The notes beneath the pieces were generated by a model. It was not told where the DNA came from, made no database searches, and saw nothing but the letters and a program-made list of their open reading frames with translations. 64,000 nucleotides of DNA, taken from assembly GCA_017448185.1 (NCBI GenBank), contig JAFSLX010000060.1, positions 1 through 64,000 on the forward strand, in the 5' to 3' direction. The first letter of the stretch is position 1. Each line of letters opens with the position of its first letter. The position numbers were made by a program, and so were the translations under genes. This stretch comes from Bacteroidales bacterium (lineage in GTDB: Bacteria > Bacteroidota > Bacteroidia > Bacteroidales > P3). Positions 26,315-34,206 of this stretch are shown here, piece after piece.

Positions 26315-27724
26315 ATGAAAAGATTTTTGATAGGATTTATAGGACTTATATGTCTTATAGGACATATAGGTCCTATAGGCACTCAGGCACATGCCCAGCA
26401 GCAGGACAAAACGCGCCTGTTGCTGATACTGGATTGTTCCAACTCGATGTGGGACCACTGGCAAAGTAACAGCAAAATCAAGGTTACCCAGCAGGTGCTA
26501 CTGTCATTCCTTGACAGCATCTCGCGCCAGCACGACGTCGACGTGGCCCTTCGCGTCTTCGGACACCTCAACAAGGAGCAGTTTGGCACACGCCTCGAAG
26601 TCCCCTTCGGTGCAGACAACATATACCGCTTGCAAAGCAAAATAAAGACCCTCGTGCCGCAAGGTGGATGCTTGGCGGCCGAGGCGCTGACCGACGCGCT
26701 GAGCGACTTCCCGGCCACGGGCTCCAGCCGCAACCTGATACTGATTATCACCGACGGTATGGACGATTGCGACGCAGAGATTTGCGACGTGGCACGGCAG
26801 GTGCAGCTCAGCGGCGTGGTGGTGCAGACGTTTGTCCTCGGCATTGGTGGTGGAGCCTTCAGCCATGCCGACTGCGCTGGCAGCCTGTTCCCTGTGCCAC
26901 ACGAAGAGGAATTCGCCAAGACTCTCTATAACATCTTCCGCCTCAGCGGCAAAAAAGCCAAGGTGGTGCTGAATATGGTGGATAGTCGTGGTGACCTCTA
27001 TGAGACCGAACATCCTGTGGCCTTCTATGATCACCGCACTGGCATCATCCGCCAGAGCACCATCTACAGCGTGGACAACCGTCTACGTCCTGACACACTA
27101 CTCTTAGACCCACTGGTCACCTACGACATGGCCGTCTTCACCCATCCACCCCTACGGCGTGAGGCCATGCAGTTCTCTATTGATAAAGTAAATAATGTGG
27201 ACATCACAGTAAGTGAAGGTACCCTCAAGGTGCATTACAGTGGGCAAAGGCCACAATGGTCGATGTCTACAGTGGATGTTATCGTACGCAGCGCTGGCAG
27301 CGGCGAGCGCGTGGCGGCGCAGGAGGTCGGCGAGACAGGCCAGTACCTCGCTGGCCGCTACGACGTCGAGGTGCAGACGCTGCCCGTCACCACCATGCGC
27401 GGCGTTGAGGTGCGCGGCAATGCCGCCACCGAGCTCTCGGTGCCCATGCCCGGCATGCTGGTCCTCAGCAAGCCCAAGGGCATCACCACCGGCGCCATCT
27501 TCCGCCTGCGCACTTATAATGAGTTCACTCCCTACGGTCGTGCTCTCGACGGCCAAGTCGAGTTCGTCACCGACCTCAACCCCAGCACCGCCGGCGAGAG
27601 GTTGTTATTGCAGCCCGGCCAATACGAGCTCGTCCTCCACCCCCAGAACGCCACCAAATACGACAAAGTCCAGACAAAACGCTTCGTCATAGAAAGTTCA
27701 CAAACCACCAAGATACAGTTTTAA
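26315..27724 (+). CDS. Exported von Willebrand factor A domain protein
   Basis: A 469-residue protein with a signal peptide ending around THAHAQ-like TQAHAQQ (residue 28). The VWA domain follows at once, with the metal-ion site DCSNS (40-44) in LLLILDCSNSM and ITDGMDD further on. The C-terminal half is beta-rich and unfamiliar. The hydrophobic core of the signal peptide is made of six copies of a 9-base repeat encoding Ile-Gly-X (one copy Ile-Cys-Leu). It starts 4 bases after the transketolase N-subunit and ends 2 bases before a thioredoxin-like lipoprotein. A role in protein binding at the envelope is inferred only. Confidence 0.82.
   Translation: MKRFLIGFIGLICLIGHIGPIGTQAHAQQQDKTRLLLILDCSNSMWDHWQSNSKIKVTQQVLLSFLDSISRQHDVDVALRVFGHLNKEQFGTRLEVPFGADNIYRLQSKIKTLVPQGGCLAAEALTDALSDFPATGSSRNLILIITDGMDDCDAEICDVARQVQLSGVVVQTFVLGIGGGAFSHADCAGSLFPVPHEEEFAKTLYNIFRLSGKKAKVVLNMVDSRGDLYETEHPVAFYDHRTGIIRQSTIYSVDNRLRPDTLLLDPLVTYDMAVFTHPPLRREAMQFSIDKVNNVDITVSEGTLKVHYSGQRPQWSMSTVDVIVRSAGSGERVAAQEVGETGQYLAGRYDVEVQTLPVTTMRGVEVRGNAATELSVPMPGMLVLSKPKGITTGAIFRLRTYNEFTPYGRALDGQVEFVTDLNPSTAGERLLLQPGQYELVLHPQNATKYDKVQTKRFVIESSQTTKIQF
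26327..26383 (+). repeat. 9-base tandem repeat forming a signal-peptide core
   Basis: Six consecutive copies of ATAGGnnnT-like codon triplets encode (Ile-Gly-X)6 inside the signal peptide of the VWA protein. Third-codon changes make the copies imperfect. Confidence 0.85.
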
Positions 27725-27726
27725 GC

Positions 27727-28380
27727 ATGAAAAGAATCATTTTTATAATGACAGCCATGATGCTCCTTGCAGGATGCAGGCAGAGTGAAACGAAGCAAGC
27801 CTATGTACCGGAAGGCTCCATCGGTATGGAGGAGCTGGCCGCTATCGCGCAGGATACCACTCACTACCGCGCTCTTATTTTCACCAGTCCCTACTGCTAC
27901 GGCTGCCGCCAGATGAACGAGGAGATTCGGAATGCTGTCAGCGCAATGGACACCTCGCTGTGGCGCATCTACTACCTTATCGTTGAGGATATTGTGGACT
28001 CCGCCCATTGGGAGGAAGTTGTCGGGGATATGATGGACATGGGCATTCCCCGCGAACTGATACACCATTGCCGTTTGCCTTTCGAGAAGGGAATGTACAA
28101 GGAAGTGGTAGACCTCTTCCACACGGCACAGCCCATCGATCCCCGCAGTCGCATGGAAGGCGTCCCCTTCTGCCTGGTTGTCGATACCAACAATTATATC
28201 CCTGTGATTCGTGGGAAAAGTTCACCCGAGTCTGACGAATTCTGGTTAGAAGTACGCACCGTTGATGCAGACTATCTTCGTGAGCATTCTGACTTCACAT
28301 TTGACGACGGCAGTTTTGTTGTGGAAGCCACACCCGCGACGACTGCCGAGGATAGGATGATAATGCTTGATAAACAATAG
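27727..28380 (+). CDS. Thioredoxin-like lipoprotein, 217 aa
   Basis: The N-terminus is a lipoprotein signal (MTAMMLLAGCRQ). The remainder resembles a thioredoxin fold: a strand leading to TSPYCYGCRQMNEE, a CxxC at the start of a helix, and later GVPFCLVVD, in which Pro is placed as the cis-proline opposite the active site. It may act as a disulphide reductase or isomerase in the periplasm. It directly follows the VWA protein gene and precedes a membrane protein gene by 5 bases, so these three are probably one functional set. Confidence 0.75.
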   Translation: MKRIIFIMTAMMLLAGCRQSETKQAYVPEGSIGMEELAAIAQDTTHYRALIFTSPYCYGCRQMNEEIRNAVSAMDTSLWRIYYLIVEDIVDSAHWEEVVGDMMDMGIPRELIHHCRLPFEKGMYKEVVDLFHTAQPIDPRSRMEGVPFCLVVDTNNYIPVIRGKSSPESDEFWLEVRTVDADYLREHSDFTFDDGSFVVEATPATTAEDRMIMLDKQ

Positions 28381-28385
28381 CTAAT

Positions 28386-29198
28386 ATGGAGAATATTATG
28401 CCGAAAAGCGACCACATAGAGAAAACTCCATCCTCGGATTGGATAGGGCGCTACTGGTGGGTGTTCCCGCTGGCGACGGTGCTGTTGCTTGTGGCCTCGC
28501 TGTTTGTTGGTGGAGAATCAACCGTGTGGGGGCTCGTCCTTGCTGGCATTACTGCCCTTGTGTTGCTTTTGCAGCTGCCGGTTTTCATCATTCTCTTGTT
28601 GAGGAAGGAATGGTGGCGTGCCGTGGGGGCATTTCTGGCAGGAATTGCCAGTTTGGTTTTGGAGGCTGTCATCGGTTTTATATTCTTCTCAATGTTTGCA
28701 GCAGGGTTGTTCAGTATGGCGCCTGACGATTTCGGCAAGAGCCACCCTATACCCGAAGGGCTGGAATATAACATACCCATCACCGACACCGCACACAGAT
28801 GGAATGCCACTGATGGGGACATCTTCACCCCCGTCGACATAGACAGCACCGACACCACCACGTGGCTGCAGATATGGAACGGCGACCAGGGCGGCATATA
28901 CAATTTTGCATTCTATTGGCCAGCTTTGGAGAACGGCGAGATTTACCTCCGCTGCTTTGAAGTGACGGAGGACATCGAACTGTCAAAAGACAGGCTGAAG
29001 CCGTGCACCACCACACAGGTGCTGAACCACAACGGTTTTGGACAGATAGTTGAGCCGAACCACAAGGACTTCACCATTTACGAAGGCGATTGGGAGGACT
29101 ACTATGCCGTACGCGTCGAGGTGTGGTACAAACCCACAAAAGGCAAAGCCCGCAAGCTGATGGAGAAAATTTACCGTATGGAGGGCTGGATGAGATGA
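28386..29198 (+). CDS. Membrane protein of unknown function, 270 aa
   Basis: Four hydrophobic segments occupy roughly residues 20-120 (WWVFPLATVLLLVASLFVGG, then VWGLVLAGITALVLLL, VFIILLL and a long AVIGFIFFSMFAAGLF). A soluble C-terminal region of about 150 residues follows, rich in Asp, Thr and Trp (for example WLQIWNGDQGGIYNFAFYW), which looks beta-rich and is presumably outside the membrane. I do not recognise the family. The start could be 28386 or the internal Met at codon 5 (MPKSDHIEK). Confidence 0.75.
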   Translation: MENIMPKSDHIEKTPSSDWIGRYWWVFPLATVLLLVASLFVGGESTVWGLVLAGITALVLLLQLPVFIILLLRKEWWRAVGAFLAGIASLVLEAVIGFIFFSMFAAGLFSMAPDDFGKSHPIPEGLEYNIPITDTAHRWNATDGDIFTPVDIDSTDTTTWLQIWNGDQGGIYNFAFYWPALENGEIYLRCFEVTEDIELSKDRLKPCTTTQVLNHNGFGQIVEPNHKDFTIYEGDWEDYYAVRVEVWYKPTKGKARKLMEKIYRMEGWMR

Positions 29199-29205
29199 TA
29201 GAAAA

Positions 29206-29808
29206 ATGCAATATGATATGACCGACAAGGACTTTATACGGCAAGACAACAACTATCGCACGTTGAAGGCATTCCAGAAAGCGGAGTGTGTCTACGACGT
29301 TACCTATTTTTTTGCCAATAAGTTCCTGCAGAAGGGCGACCGCACCATTGACCAGATGGTGCAGGCAGCACGGAGCGGCAAGCAGAATCTGGCAGAGGGC
29401 AACATCGACAGGGTGACCTCGAAGGAGATGGAGATAAAACTGACCAACGTCAACCGTGCCTCGCTGCACGAACTGTTGCTGGACTACGAGGACTACCTGC
29501 GGGTGCGTGGCTTGGAGCAGTGGCCTTACGACGATCCGCGCTGTGTGCAGACGCGTGCCTTTTGCAAGAAGCATTTGGACTCGGCGGTGTATAGAGAGAA
29601 GATAAAAGACCGCTCTGACGAGACCATCGCCAATATCGCCATCACGCTGATACACCAGTGCGATGTGCTCATACGTGGTCTGATAGAATGGCAGAAGCGG
29701 AACTTCCTCGAGAACGGAGGAATAAAAGAGGAGATGTACAGGGCGAGGAAAGCCTACAGAGATAATAATGGGTTTAATGGGCAGAATGGGTCTAATGGGC
29801 AGCGATAA
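29206..29808 (+). CDS. Four-helix-bundle suffix domain protein
   Basis: A 200-residue, mostly helical, soluble protein. The segment DQMVQAARSGKQNLAEGN matches the four-helix-bundle family that includes proteins encoded in 23S rRNA intervening sequences, and the longer C-terminal part fits the Bacteroidetes form called the four-helix-bundle suffix domain. Its function is not established. The last residues (NNGFNGQNGSNGQR) are made by four copies of a 9-base Asn-Gly-X repeat, and a matching inverted copy follows the stop codon. Confidence 0.8.
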   Translation: MQYDMTDKDFIRQDNNYRTLKAFQKAECVYDVTYFFANKFLQKGDRTIDQMVQAARSGKQNLAEGNIDRVTSKEMEIKLTNVNRASLHELLLDYEDYLRVRGLEQWPYDDPRCVQTRAFCKKHLDSAVYREKIKDRSDETIANIAITLIHQCDVLIRGLIEWQKRNFLENGGIKEEMYRARKAYRDNNGFNGQNGSNGQR

Positions 29809-29847
29809 TCATACCGCCCATTAAACCCATTCAGCCCATAAACCCCA
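29766..29847. repeat. 9-base repeat with inverted copy (large imperfect hairpin)
   Basis: Four AATGGGnnn units end the four-helix-bundle gene; immediately after the stop codon the complementary order (GCCCATTAAACCCATT and so on) appears. The two arms can form an imperfect stem of roughly 30 bp and may double as a transcription terminator or mRNA-end structure. Confidence 0.75.
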
Positions 29848-29887
29848 CCAAAAAAGAAACCAAACAAAATAAAAAACAACAATAACA

Positions 29888-29968
29888 ATGACCCACTACG
29901 AAAAACAATCAAGCAAAGAGTTGCGTGCCGGTATGGGCGAAGGTGGTGGTAAATTTGATAAACAATAA
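29888..29968 (+). pseudogene. Truncated extra copy of the 5' end of the transketolase C-subunit gene
   Basis: Positions 29888-29945 repeat the beginning of the gene at 30590: the same leader (ACAAAATAAAA... CAATAACA), the same start MTHYEKQS and the same ELRAGMGEG. Several differences are synonymous (TTG/CTG, CGT/CGC, GGT/GGC), so this copy has diverged or came from another strain. After residue 19 it runs into GGKFDKQ and stops. A 26-residue peptide is possible but unlikely to be functional. Confidence 0.85.
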
Positions 29969-29985
29969 AAACCTGTAGTGCTACA

Positions 29986-30567
29986 ATGAAAGATTTAAAA
30001 CAAATACTATTTGTCATTCTGGAACTTACTGTTTTTATAGGGATAGTGGTTGGCTGCTGTTATTCAAGTGTATTCAGATGGATAACGCTTATTTTGGTTA
30101 TAGTTCTTGTGATAGTGTTTGTTTGGCTTTATTTAAATCGAGATAAATATAGCAATCCACATTCCCCTGAAAATATATGGGGTAATGATTGGAAGAAATT
30201 GGTTGATGAAGGTAAATTAAGTACCACCAAGCCATACAAATGCAAGGAAAATTGGTACTGCTCAAATAAGAAGGAGATAGAAAAACTTTCAGGGGTTAAT
30301 ATACCAACATTTACAGTATTGAACTGCGAGGAAACATTGCCAACTCCGATTGGAGACTATCGCGGGTTTATGGATATAGAGTTTAAGAAAGATATATCCG
30401 AGTTGTCTATACAAAAAATAAAATCCATACCATCATCCAGGTGGTCGTATTTGGGCGGTACAAAATACCGATGCATGCTTTCCAATGACTATTTCTTTCG
30501 ATGGCATATCGAACTGGAGTTAGATTCACGAAAAGCTCGCATAGAATACATTATTCATGATAAATAA
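29986..30567 (+). CDS. Unknown protein with N-terminal membrane segments, 193 aa
   Basis: I do not recognise the family. Two hydrophobic stretches near the N-terminus (ILFVILELTVFIGIVVGC and WITLILVIVLVIVFVWLYL) are followed by a soluble part of about 140 residues rich in Lys, Trp and Tyr. The gene is far more AT-rich than those around it and lies exactly between the truncated and the full copy of the transketolase C-subunit start, so it looks like an inserted foreign gene. Its stop lies 22 bases before the full-length transketolase start. Confidence 0.75.
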   Translation: MKDLKQILFVILELTVFIGIVVGCCYSSVFRWITLILVIVLVIVFVWLYLNRDKYSNPHSPENIWGNDWKKLVDEGKLSTTKPYKCKENWYCSNKKEIEKLSGVNIPTFTVLNCEETLPTPIGDYRGFMDIEFKKDISELSIQKIKSIPSSRWSYLGGTKYRCMLSNDYFFRWHIELELDSRKARIEYIIHDK

Positions 30568-30589
30568 ACAAAATAAAACATCAATAACA

Positions 30590-31543
30590 ATGACCCACTA
30601 CGAAAAACAATCAATGAAAGAACTGCGCGCCGGCATGGGCGAAGGCCTGGTAGAGGCTGGCCGCAAGAACGAAAATGTCGTGGCGCTGAGCGCCGACGTG
30701 AAAGGCAGCGTCAAGATGGACGGCTTCGCCAAGGAATTCCCCGAGCGCTTCATCCAGTGCGGCATCGCCGAGGCCAATATGGTCGGCATCGCCGCCGGCC
30801 TGAGCCTCTGCGGCAAGGTGCCCTTCATCGGGGGCTTCGCCGAGTTCGTCACCGGCCGCGTCTACGACCAGATCCGCCAGGTGGTGTGCTACTCGAACAA
30901 GAACGTCAAGATTTGCGGCTCGCACGCCGGCATCTCGCTCGGCGAGGACGGCGCCACGCACCAGACGATGGAGGACATCGCCCTGATGAAGGTGCTGCCC
31001 AACATGACCGTCCTCGTGCCCGCCGACTTCAATCAGGCCAAGGCCGCCACGCTGGCCGCCGCCGAGCACGTCGGACCCGTCTATCTGCGCCTCGGCCGCA
31101 GCAAGATGCCCTGCTTCCTGCCGGAAGGCGAGAAGTTCGAAATCGGCAAGGCCCAGCTCCTGAGCGAGGGCAAGGACGTGACCCTCTTCGCCTGCGGACA
31201 CCTTGTGTGGGAAGCCCTGCAGGCCGCCGAAGCCCTTGAGAAGGAAGGCATCAGCGCCGAAGTCATCAACATCCACACCATCAAGCCGCTCGACGTGGAG
31301 GCCATCGTGGCCAGCGCACGGAAGACCCGCGCCGTGGTGACCTGCGAGGAGCACCTCTTCAACGGCGGCCTCGGCGACAGTGTGGCCCAGACCCTCGCCC
31401 TGCACTGCCCCACGCCGATGGAGTACGTGGCCGTGGACGACAAGTTCGGCGAGAGCGGAACCCCCGACGAGATGCTCACCAACTACCACCTCCGCGCCGC
31501 CGACATCATCGAGAAGGTGCACGCTGTGCTGAAACGCAAGTAA
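30590..31543 (+). CDS. Transketolase, C-terminal (pyrimidine-binding) subunit
   Basis: The second half of the two-gene transketolase, 317 residues. The catalytic glutamate region is QCGIAEANMVGIAAGLSLCG, the aromatic ring-stacking segment is VPFIGGFAEFVTGRVYDQIR, and the C-terminal domain (VTCEEHLFNGGLGDSVAQ) is complete. The start is taken at MTHYEKQS because the same start context is conserved in the truncated copy upstream. It must assemble with the product of 25462-26310 to be active. High GC and housekeeping codon use contrast with the inserted gene before it. Confidence 0.94.
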   Translation: MTHYEKQSMKELRAGMGEGLVEAGRKNENVVALSADVKGSVKMDGFAKEFPERFIQCGIAEANMVGIAAGLSLCGKVPFIGGFAEFVTGRVYDQIRQVVCYSNKNVKICGSHAGISLGEDGATHQTMEDIALMKVLPNMTVLVPADFNQAKAATLAAAEHVGPVYLRLGRSKMPCFLPEGEKFEIGKAQLLSEGKDVTLFACGHLVWEALQAAEALEKEGISAEVINIHTIKPLDVEAIVASARKTRAVVTCEEHLFNGGLGDSVAQTLALHCPTPMEYVAVDDKFGESGTPDEMLTNYHLRAADIIEKVHAVLKRK

Positions 31544-31552
31544 CCAAGAAAT

Positions 31553-31756
31553 ATGTTAAGCGATTTGTTCAATTCGGAGGGCTACCAGCCTTTTATGAAA
31601 AAGCTCCTTTGGATGGCCATCATTGTTACTGCATTGGGGGTTATATTCTATTTTACCCATTTGAATGGTGGGGTGATTATGCTTAAATGCGGAATCGGCA
31701 CGCTGTTCGTTTGTGGAATAATGTATGTCATCCGAAAGATAGTAGAAAACAAGTAG
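31553..31756 (+). CDS. Small membrane protein, 67 aa
   Basis: Two hydrophobic segments (LLWMAIIVTALGVIFYF and GGVIMLKCGIGTLFVCGIMY) separated by a short polar turn, ending in a basic tail. It resembles a small two-helix membrane protein of unknown role. It starts 9 bases after the transketolase gene, so co-transcription is likely. Confidence 0.6.
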   Translation: MLSDLFNSEGYQPFMKKLLWMAIIVTALGVIFYFTHLNGGVIMLKCGIGTLFVCGIMYVIRKIVENK

Positions 31757-31784
31757 AAAAAAATAACAGTATATCAGATAACAA

Positions 31785-32057
31785 ATGGAAAACCCCTTCC
31801 CAAACCAACAGCATTTCTGCCAAAGCTGCGGCATGCCGCTCAGCGACGAGGTCGTGAGCGACAATCCCGACTACTGCAAGTACTGCTTTGCCGACGGCCA
31901 CTTCACGCAGGACTGCACGATGGACGAGATGATAGAGGTCTGCGTGCAGTTCCTCGACGAGTTCAACAAGAACACCGGCCAGCACCTCACCGCCGACGAG
32001 TACCGCGAGGGTCTGCGGCAGTACTTCCCAACGCTCAAGCGCTGGCAGAAGAAATAA
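31785..32057 (+). CDS. Zinc-ribbon domain protein, copy 1
   Basis: A 90-residue protein with CQSCGMPL and CKYCFADGHFTQDC, a four-cysteine zinc ribbon, followed by a helical region (MIEVCVQFLDEFNKNT, then EYREGLRQYFPTLKRWQ). It fits the putative zinc-ribbon family (PF12674-like) of unknown function. A second copy lies at 32403-32672. The two differ mainly in the first 20 codons and are nearly identical after that, which suggests recent duplication or gene conversion. Confidence 0.85.
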   Translation: MENPFPNQQHFCQSCGMPLSDEVVSDNPDYCKYCFADGHFTQDCTMDEMIEVCVQFLDEFNKNTGQHLTADEYREGLRQYFPTLKRWQKK

Positions 32058-32100
32058 AAGATTAATAAACTGAAATAAATGATTAATAAACAATAGAAAT

Positions 32101-32337
32101 ATGAAACTATTCAAGAAAAAGAACTGGGCTTACTATCTGTTCGTGTTCGGCCTATTCGCATTGGCTTTTTTCCTTGTGAGAATAGTGTTCGACCATAACG
32201 GACTTCGTACTGCTATTATTGGCGGATTGGTAGGTGGCGTCGTCTTTACCATCTTGGAGTGGTTTTTAGACCAAGGCTTCAAGCAGGTAGAGGCCGCCGC
32301 CAAGGAAGACGAGGCCGAGCGCAAGCGCAAAGAGTAG
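32101..32337 (+). CDS. Small membrane protein, 78 aa
   Basis: Two hydrophobic segments (YYLFVFGLFALAFFLVRIVF and AIIGGLVGGVVFTILEWFL) and a strongly charged C-terminal helix (KQVEAAAKEDEAERKRKE). I do not recognise it. It sits between the two zinc-ribbon copies and was probably inserted with, or between, the duplication. Confidence 0.65.
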   Translation: MKLFKKKNWAYYLFVFGLFALAFFLVRIVFDHNGLRTAIIGGLVGGVVFTILEWFLDQGFKQVEAAAKEDEAERKRKE

Positions 32338-32357
32338 CCTGCGGTGGACGTTGAGGC

Positions 32358-32376
32358 CCCGCGCCTCCGGCGCGGG
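32358..32376. repeat. GC-rich palindrome
   Basis: An 8-bp perfect stem CCCGCGCC / GGCGCGGG with a TCC loop, between the small membrane protein and the second zinc-ribbon gene. No T run follows directly, so it looks more like a REP-type or mRNA-stability element than a terminator. Confidence 0.75.
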
Positions 32377-32402
32377 ACATTATCAAACAAAAAAAAACAA
32401 CT

Positions 32403-32672
32403 ATGGACAATCCCTTTCCTGAAATCCAACACTTCTGCCAGAGCTGCGGAATGCCGCTGAGCGACGAGGTCGTGAGCGACAATCCCGACTACTGCAAGTA
32501 CTGCCATGCCGACGGCCACTTCACGCAGGACTGCACCATGGGCGAGATGATAGAGGTCTGTGTGCAGTTCCTCGACGAGTTCAACAAGAACACCGACCAG
32601 CACCTCACCGCCGACGAGTACCGCGAGGGTCTGCGTCAGTTCTTCCCCACGCTCAAGCGCTGGCAGAAATAG
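32403..32672 (+). CDS. Zinc-ribbon domain protein, copy 2
   Basis: An 89-residue paralogue of the protein at 31785-32057 with the same cysteine pattern (CQSCGMPL, CKYCHADGHFTQDC) and helical C-terminus. Differences cluster at the N-terminus (DNPFPEIQHF against ENPFPNQQHF) and in a few scattered residues. A three-copy 23-base repeat follows its stop codon. Confidence 0.85.
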   Translation: MDNPFPEIQHFCQSCGMPLSDEVVSDNPDYCKYCHADGHFTQDCTMGEMIEVCVQFLDEFNKNTDQHLTADEYREGLRQFFPTLKRWQK

Positions 32673-32691
32673 TGCCCTGCGCACTGCGCTG

Positions 32692-32760
32692 ACCACGCAT
32701 GCATGTCTGGTCAGACCACACGCGCATGTCTTGTCGCACCACGCGTGCGTGTTTAGTCAG
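32692..32760. repeat. Three tandem 23-base repeats
   Basis: Three consecutive, imperfect 23-base units each beginning ACCAC and containing GCATG or GCGTG, with TCAG or TCGC at the end (32692-32714, 32715-32737, 32738-32760). They lie between the second zinc-ribbon gene and the next start codon. Confidence 0.85.
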
Positions 32761-32782
32761 AATCGCCCAAATCCCATTAGTT

Positions 32783-33292
32783 ATGACCAAAGACAACAAC
32801 GGAATCAACCATACCGACAGCCAGGAACACCGCAGCCTCGTCGACTCGATGGCGCCGTTCCTCGACAACGGAAAGCCCAAGCTCGGAATCTTCTGGTATG
32901 ACGCAGTCAACCAGTCGCTCTTCGGCGTGGAGAAGATGGATGCCGAGCAGGCCACCTTCGTCAACGGCCGCGCCACCATCGGGAAGCTCCACAAGACCTA
33001 CTGGCAGAAGCAGCACCACCGCGCCGAAGCCAAGGGCGACACCCGCTCCATCTTCTATCAGGAGCACAACTACACGCTCATTCCCCGTGGCCGCGTTTTC
33101 CTTGACGAGAAGACCGACCGCTTCTACGTCTGCGTCGGCAGCTGGCTACACGACGGTGTGGCCGGTCACGAAGTGGATGCCGAAAAGCTGCACGAACTGC
33201 TGGAGGACGAGTTCAACCTACCCGTGGACTTCGAGTTCGTAGTCGACTATCACTGGGACCTCGGTCACGGCTGGTCGGAGGAGTTGCTGTAG
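32783..33292 (+). CDS. Hypothetical cytoplasmic protein, 169 aa
   Basis: I do not recognise the family. The start is the ATG after the 23-base repeats (MTKDNNGINH); the longer frame upstream only reads the repeat. It has no signal peptide or membrane segment. Notable segments are LGIFWYDAVNQSLFGVEKMD, RFYVCVGSWLHDGVAGHE and a C-terminal VVDYHWDLGHGWSEELL. Codon use is like the housekeeping neighbours, so it is probably a genuine gene. Confidence 0.7.
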   Translation: MTKDNNGINHTDSQEHRSLVDSMAPFLDNGKPKLGIFWYDAVNQSLFGVEKMDAEQATFVNGRATIGKLHKTYWQKQHHRAEAKGDTRSIFYQEHNYTLIPRGRVFLDEKTDRFYVCVGSWLHDGVAGHEVDAEKLHELLEDEFNLPVDFEFVVDYHWDLGHGWSEELL

Positions 33293-33406
33293 CCCGCACC
33301 AGTGCGCGGCCAGTTTTCGCACCGAAACAACACCCCGCTCCTGAGCGCGGTGAAATTGACTGAATGAAACAACAAAATGAAGTAAAACAATAAACACAGA
33401 CAGACA

Positions 33407-33619
33407 ATGAACGAACACCCGAAATACAACTGGAGTTATGCTGTGGCGTTTTTCCTGTTTGATTATCCAATGCTGATAGTGGCCGACTGGATTACCGACG
33501 GCTGGCACAATATTCATTGGGGCGCCACCGCCATCGAGGCAGCCATCGTTTCAGTGGTGCTGACACTCGTTCTGCATCTGATGCAGAAACTCAAAAGGAA
33601 AGACAAAAACTCCAACTGA
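33407..33619 (+). CDS. Small membrane protein, 70 aa
   Basis: Two hydrophobic segments (WSYAVAFFLFDYPMLIVADWI and AAIVSVVLTLVLHLM) with a Lys-rich end. Unknown family. Its stop codon overlaps the start of the truncated LOG-gene copy (TGATG). Confidence 0.6.
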   Translation: MNEHPKYNWSYAVAFFLFDYPMLIVADWITDGWHNIHWGATAIEAAIVSVVLTLVLHLMQKLKRKDKNSN

Positions 33620-33681
33620 TGCACATAGCAGTCTTCTGCGGGGCGTCGCTCCCGCGCAACACACAACACCAACAGCCATGA
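33619..33681 (+). pseudogene. Truncated extra copy of the 5' end of the LOG-family gene
   Basis: This reads MHIAVFCGASLPRN and then an unrelated short tail and stop. It matches the start of the gene at 34207 (MNISVFCGASLPHS), with a 25-base identical core that includes GTCTTCTGCGGGGCGTCGCT. The unrelated outer-membrane-like gene 33678-34205 lies between the two copies, the same arrangement as at the transketolase C-subunit. Confidence 0.85.
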
Positions 33682-34205
33682 TGAAAAAACTGATTGTTAT
33701 AGCGACCCTCCTGACGCTCACGACGACGGCCTTTTCGCAGGAAACATTTCGACACAGGTGGAACCTGGGGGAAAAGATGATGGTGGGAATTTCAACACCG
33801 ATGCTGCCTTTATTAGGTGCGGAAGTGGATTTCAGCCACCGCGTGTCCGTCACAAGATGGCGCTGGGGTGTGGCTCCCGGTCTTCTTTTCTCGGCAGCCG
33901 AATATAAAGATGAGACAAAGGAAGAATTCTTACGGGCTTTTGGCCATTTCTATGTCAAAGGATATGCCGATTATGCTTTCTGCGTGCCCAGCGAAACAGT
34001 GGCATACTATCTCCACGGAGGCATGGCGCCAAGTTGGCACATGGAAAACATGAACACCCACATGAACAAGGGACTTTCGGCGATGGGAGAATTAGGGGTA
34101 GGTATGGACGGCGGATTTATCCGTATGGAAATAGATGTCGGCTTTGACAGACGTGGGCTTATGGGGGTATATTTTTCTTTTGGACTTTATTTTGGAAAAA
34201 AATAA
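33678..34205 (+). CDS. Exported outer-membrane-like protein, 175 aa
   Basis: A signal peptide (MMKKLIVIATLLTLTTTAFSQ) is followed by alternating strands rich in Gly, Tyr and aromatic residues and a final YFSFGLYFGKK-like strand, which suggests a small outer-membrane beta barrel. Family not recognised. It sits between the truncated and full copies of the LOG-family gene start and looks inserted there. The start could also be 33681. Confidence 0.7.
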   Translation: MMKKLIVIATLLTLTTTAFSQETFRHRWNLGEKMMVGISTPMLPLLGAEVDFSHRVSVTRWRWGVAPGLLFSAAEYKDETKEEFLRAFGHFYVKGYADYAFCVPSETVAYYLHGGMAPSWHMENMNTHMNKGLSAMGELGVGMDGGFIRMEIDVGFDRRGLMGVYFSFGLYFGKK

Positions 34206-34206
34206 G

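Noticed and set aside
32692..32760. CRISPR array
   Set aside because: Three 23-base units directly adjoin one another without spacers, so this is a simple tandem repeat.
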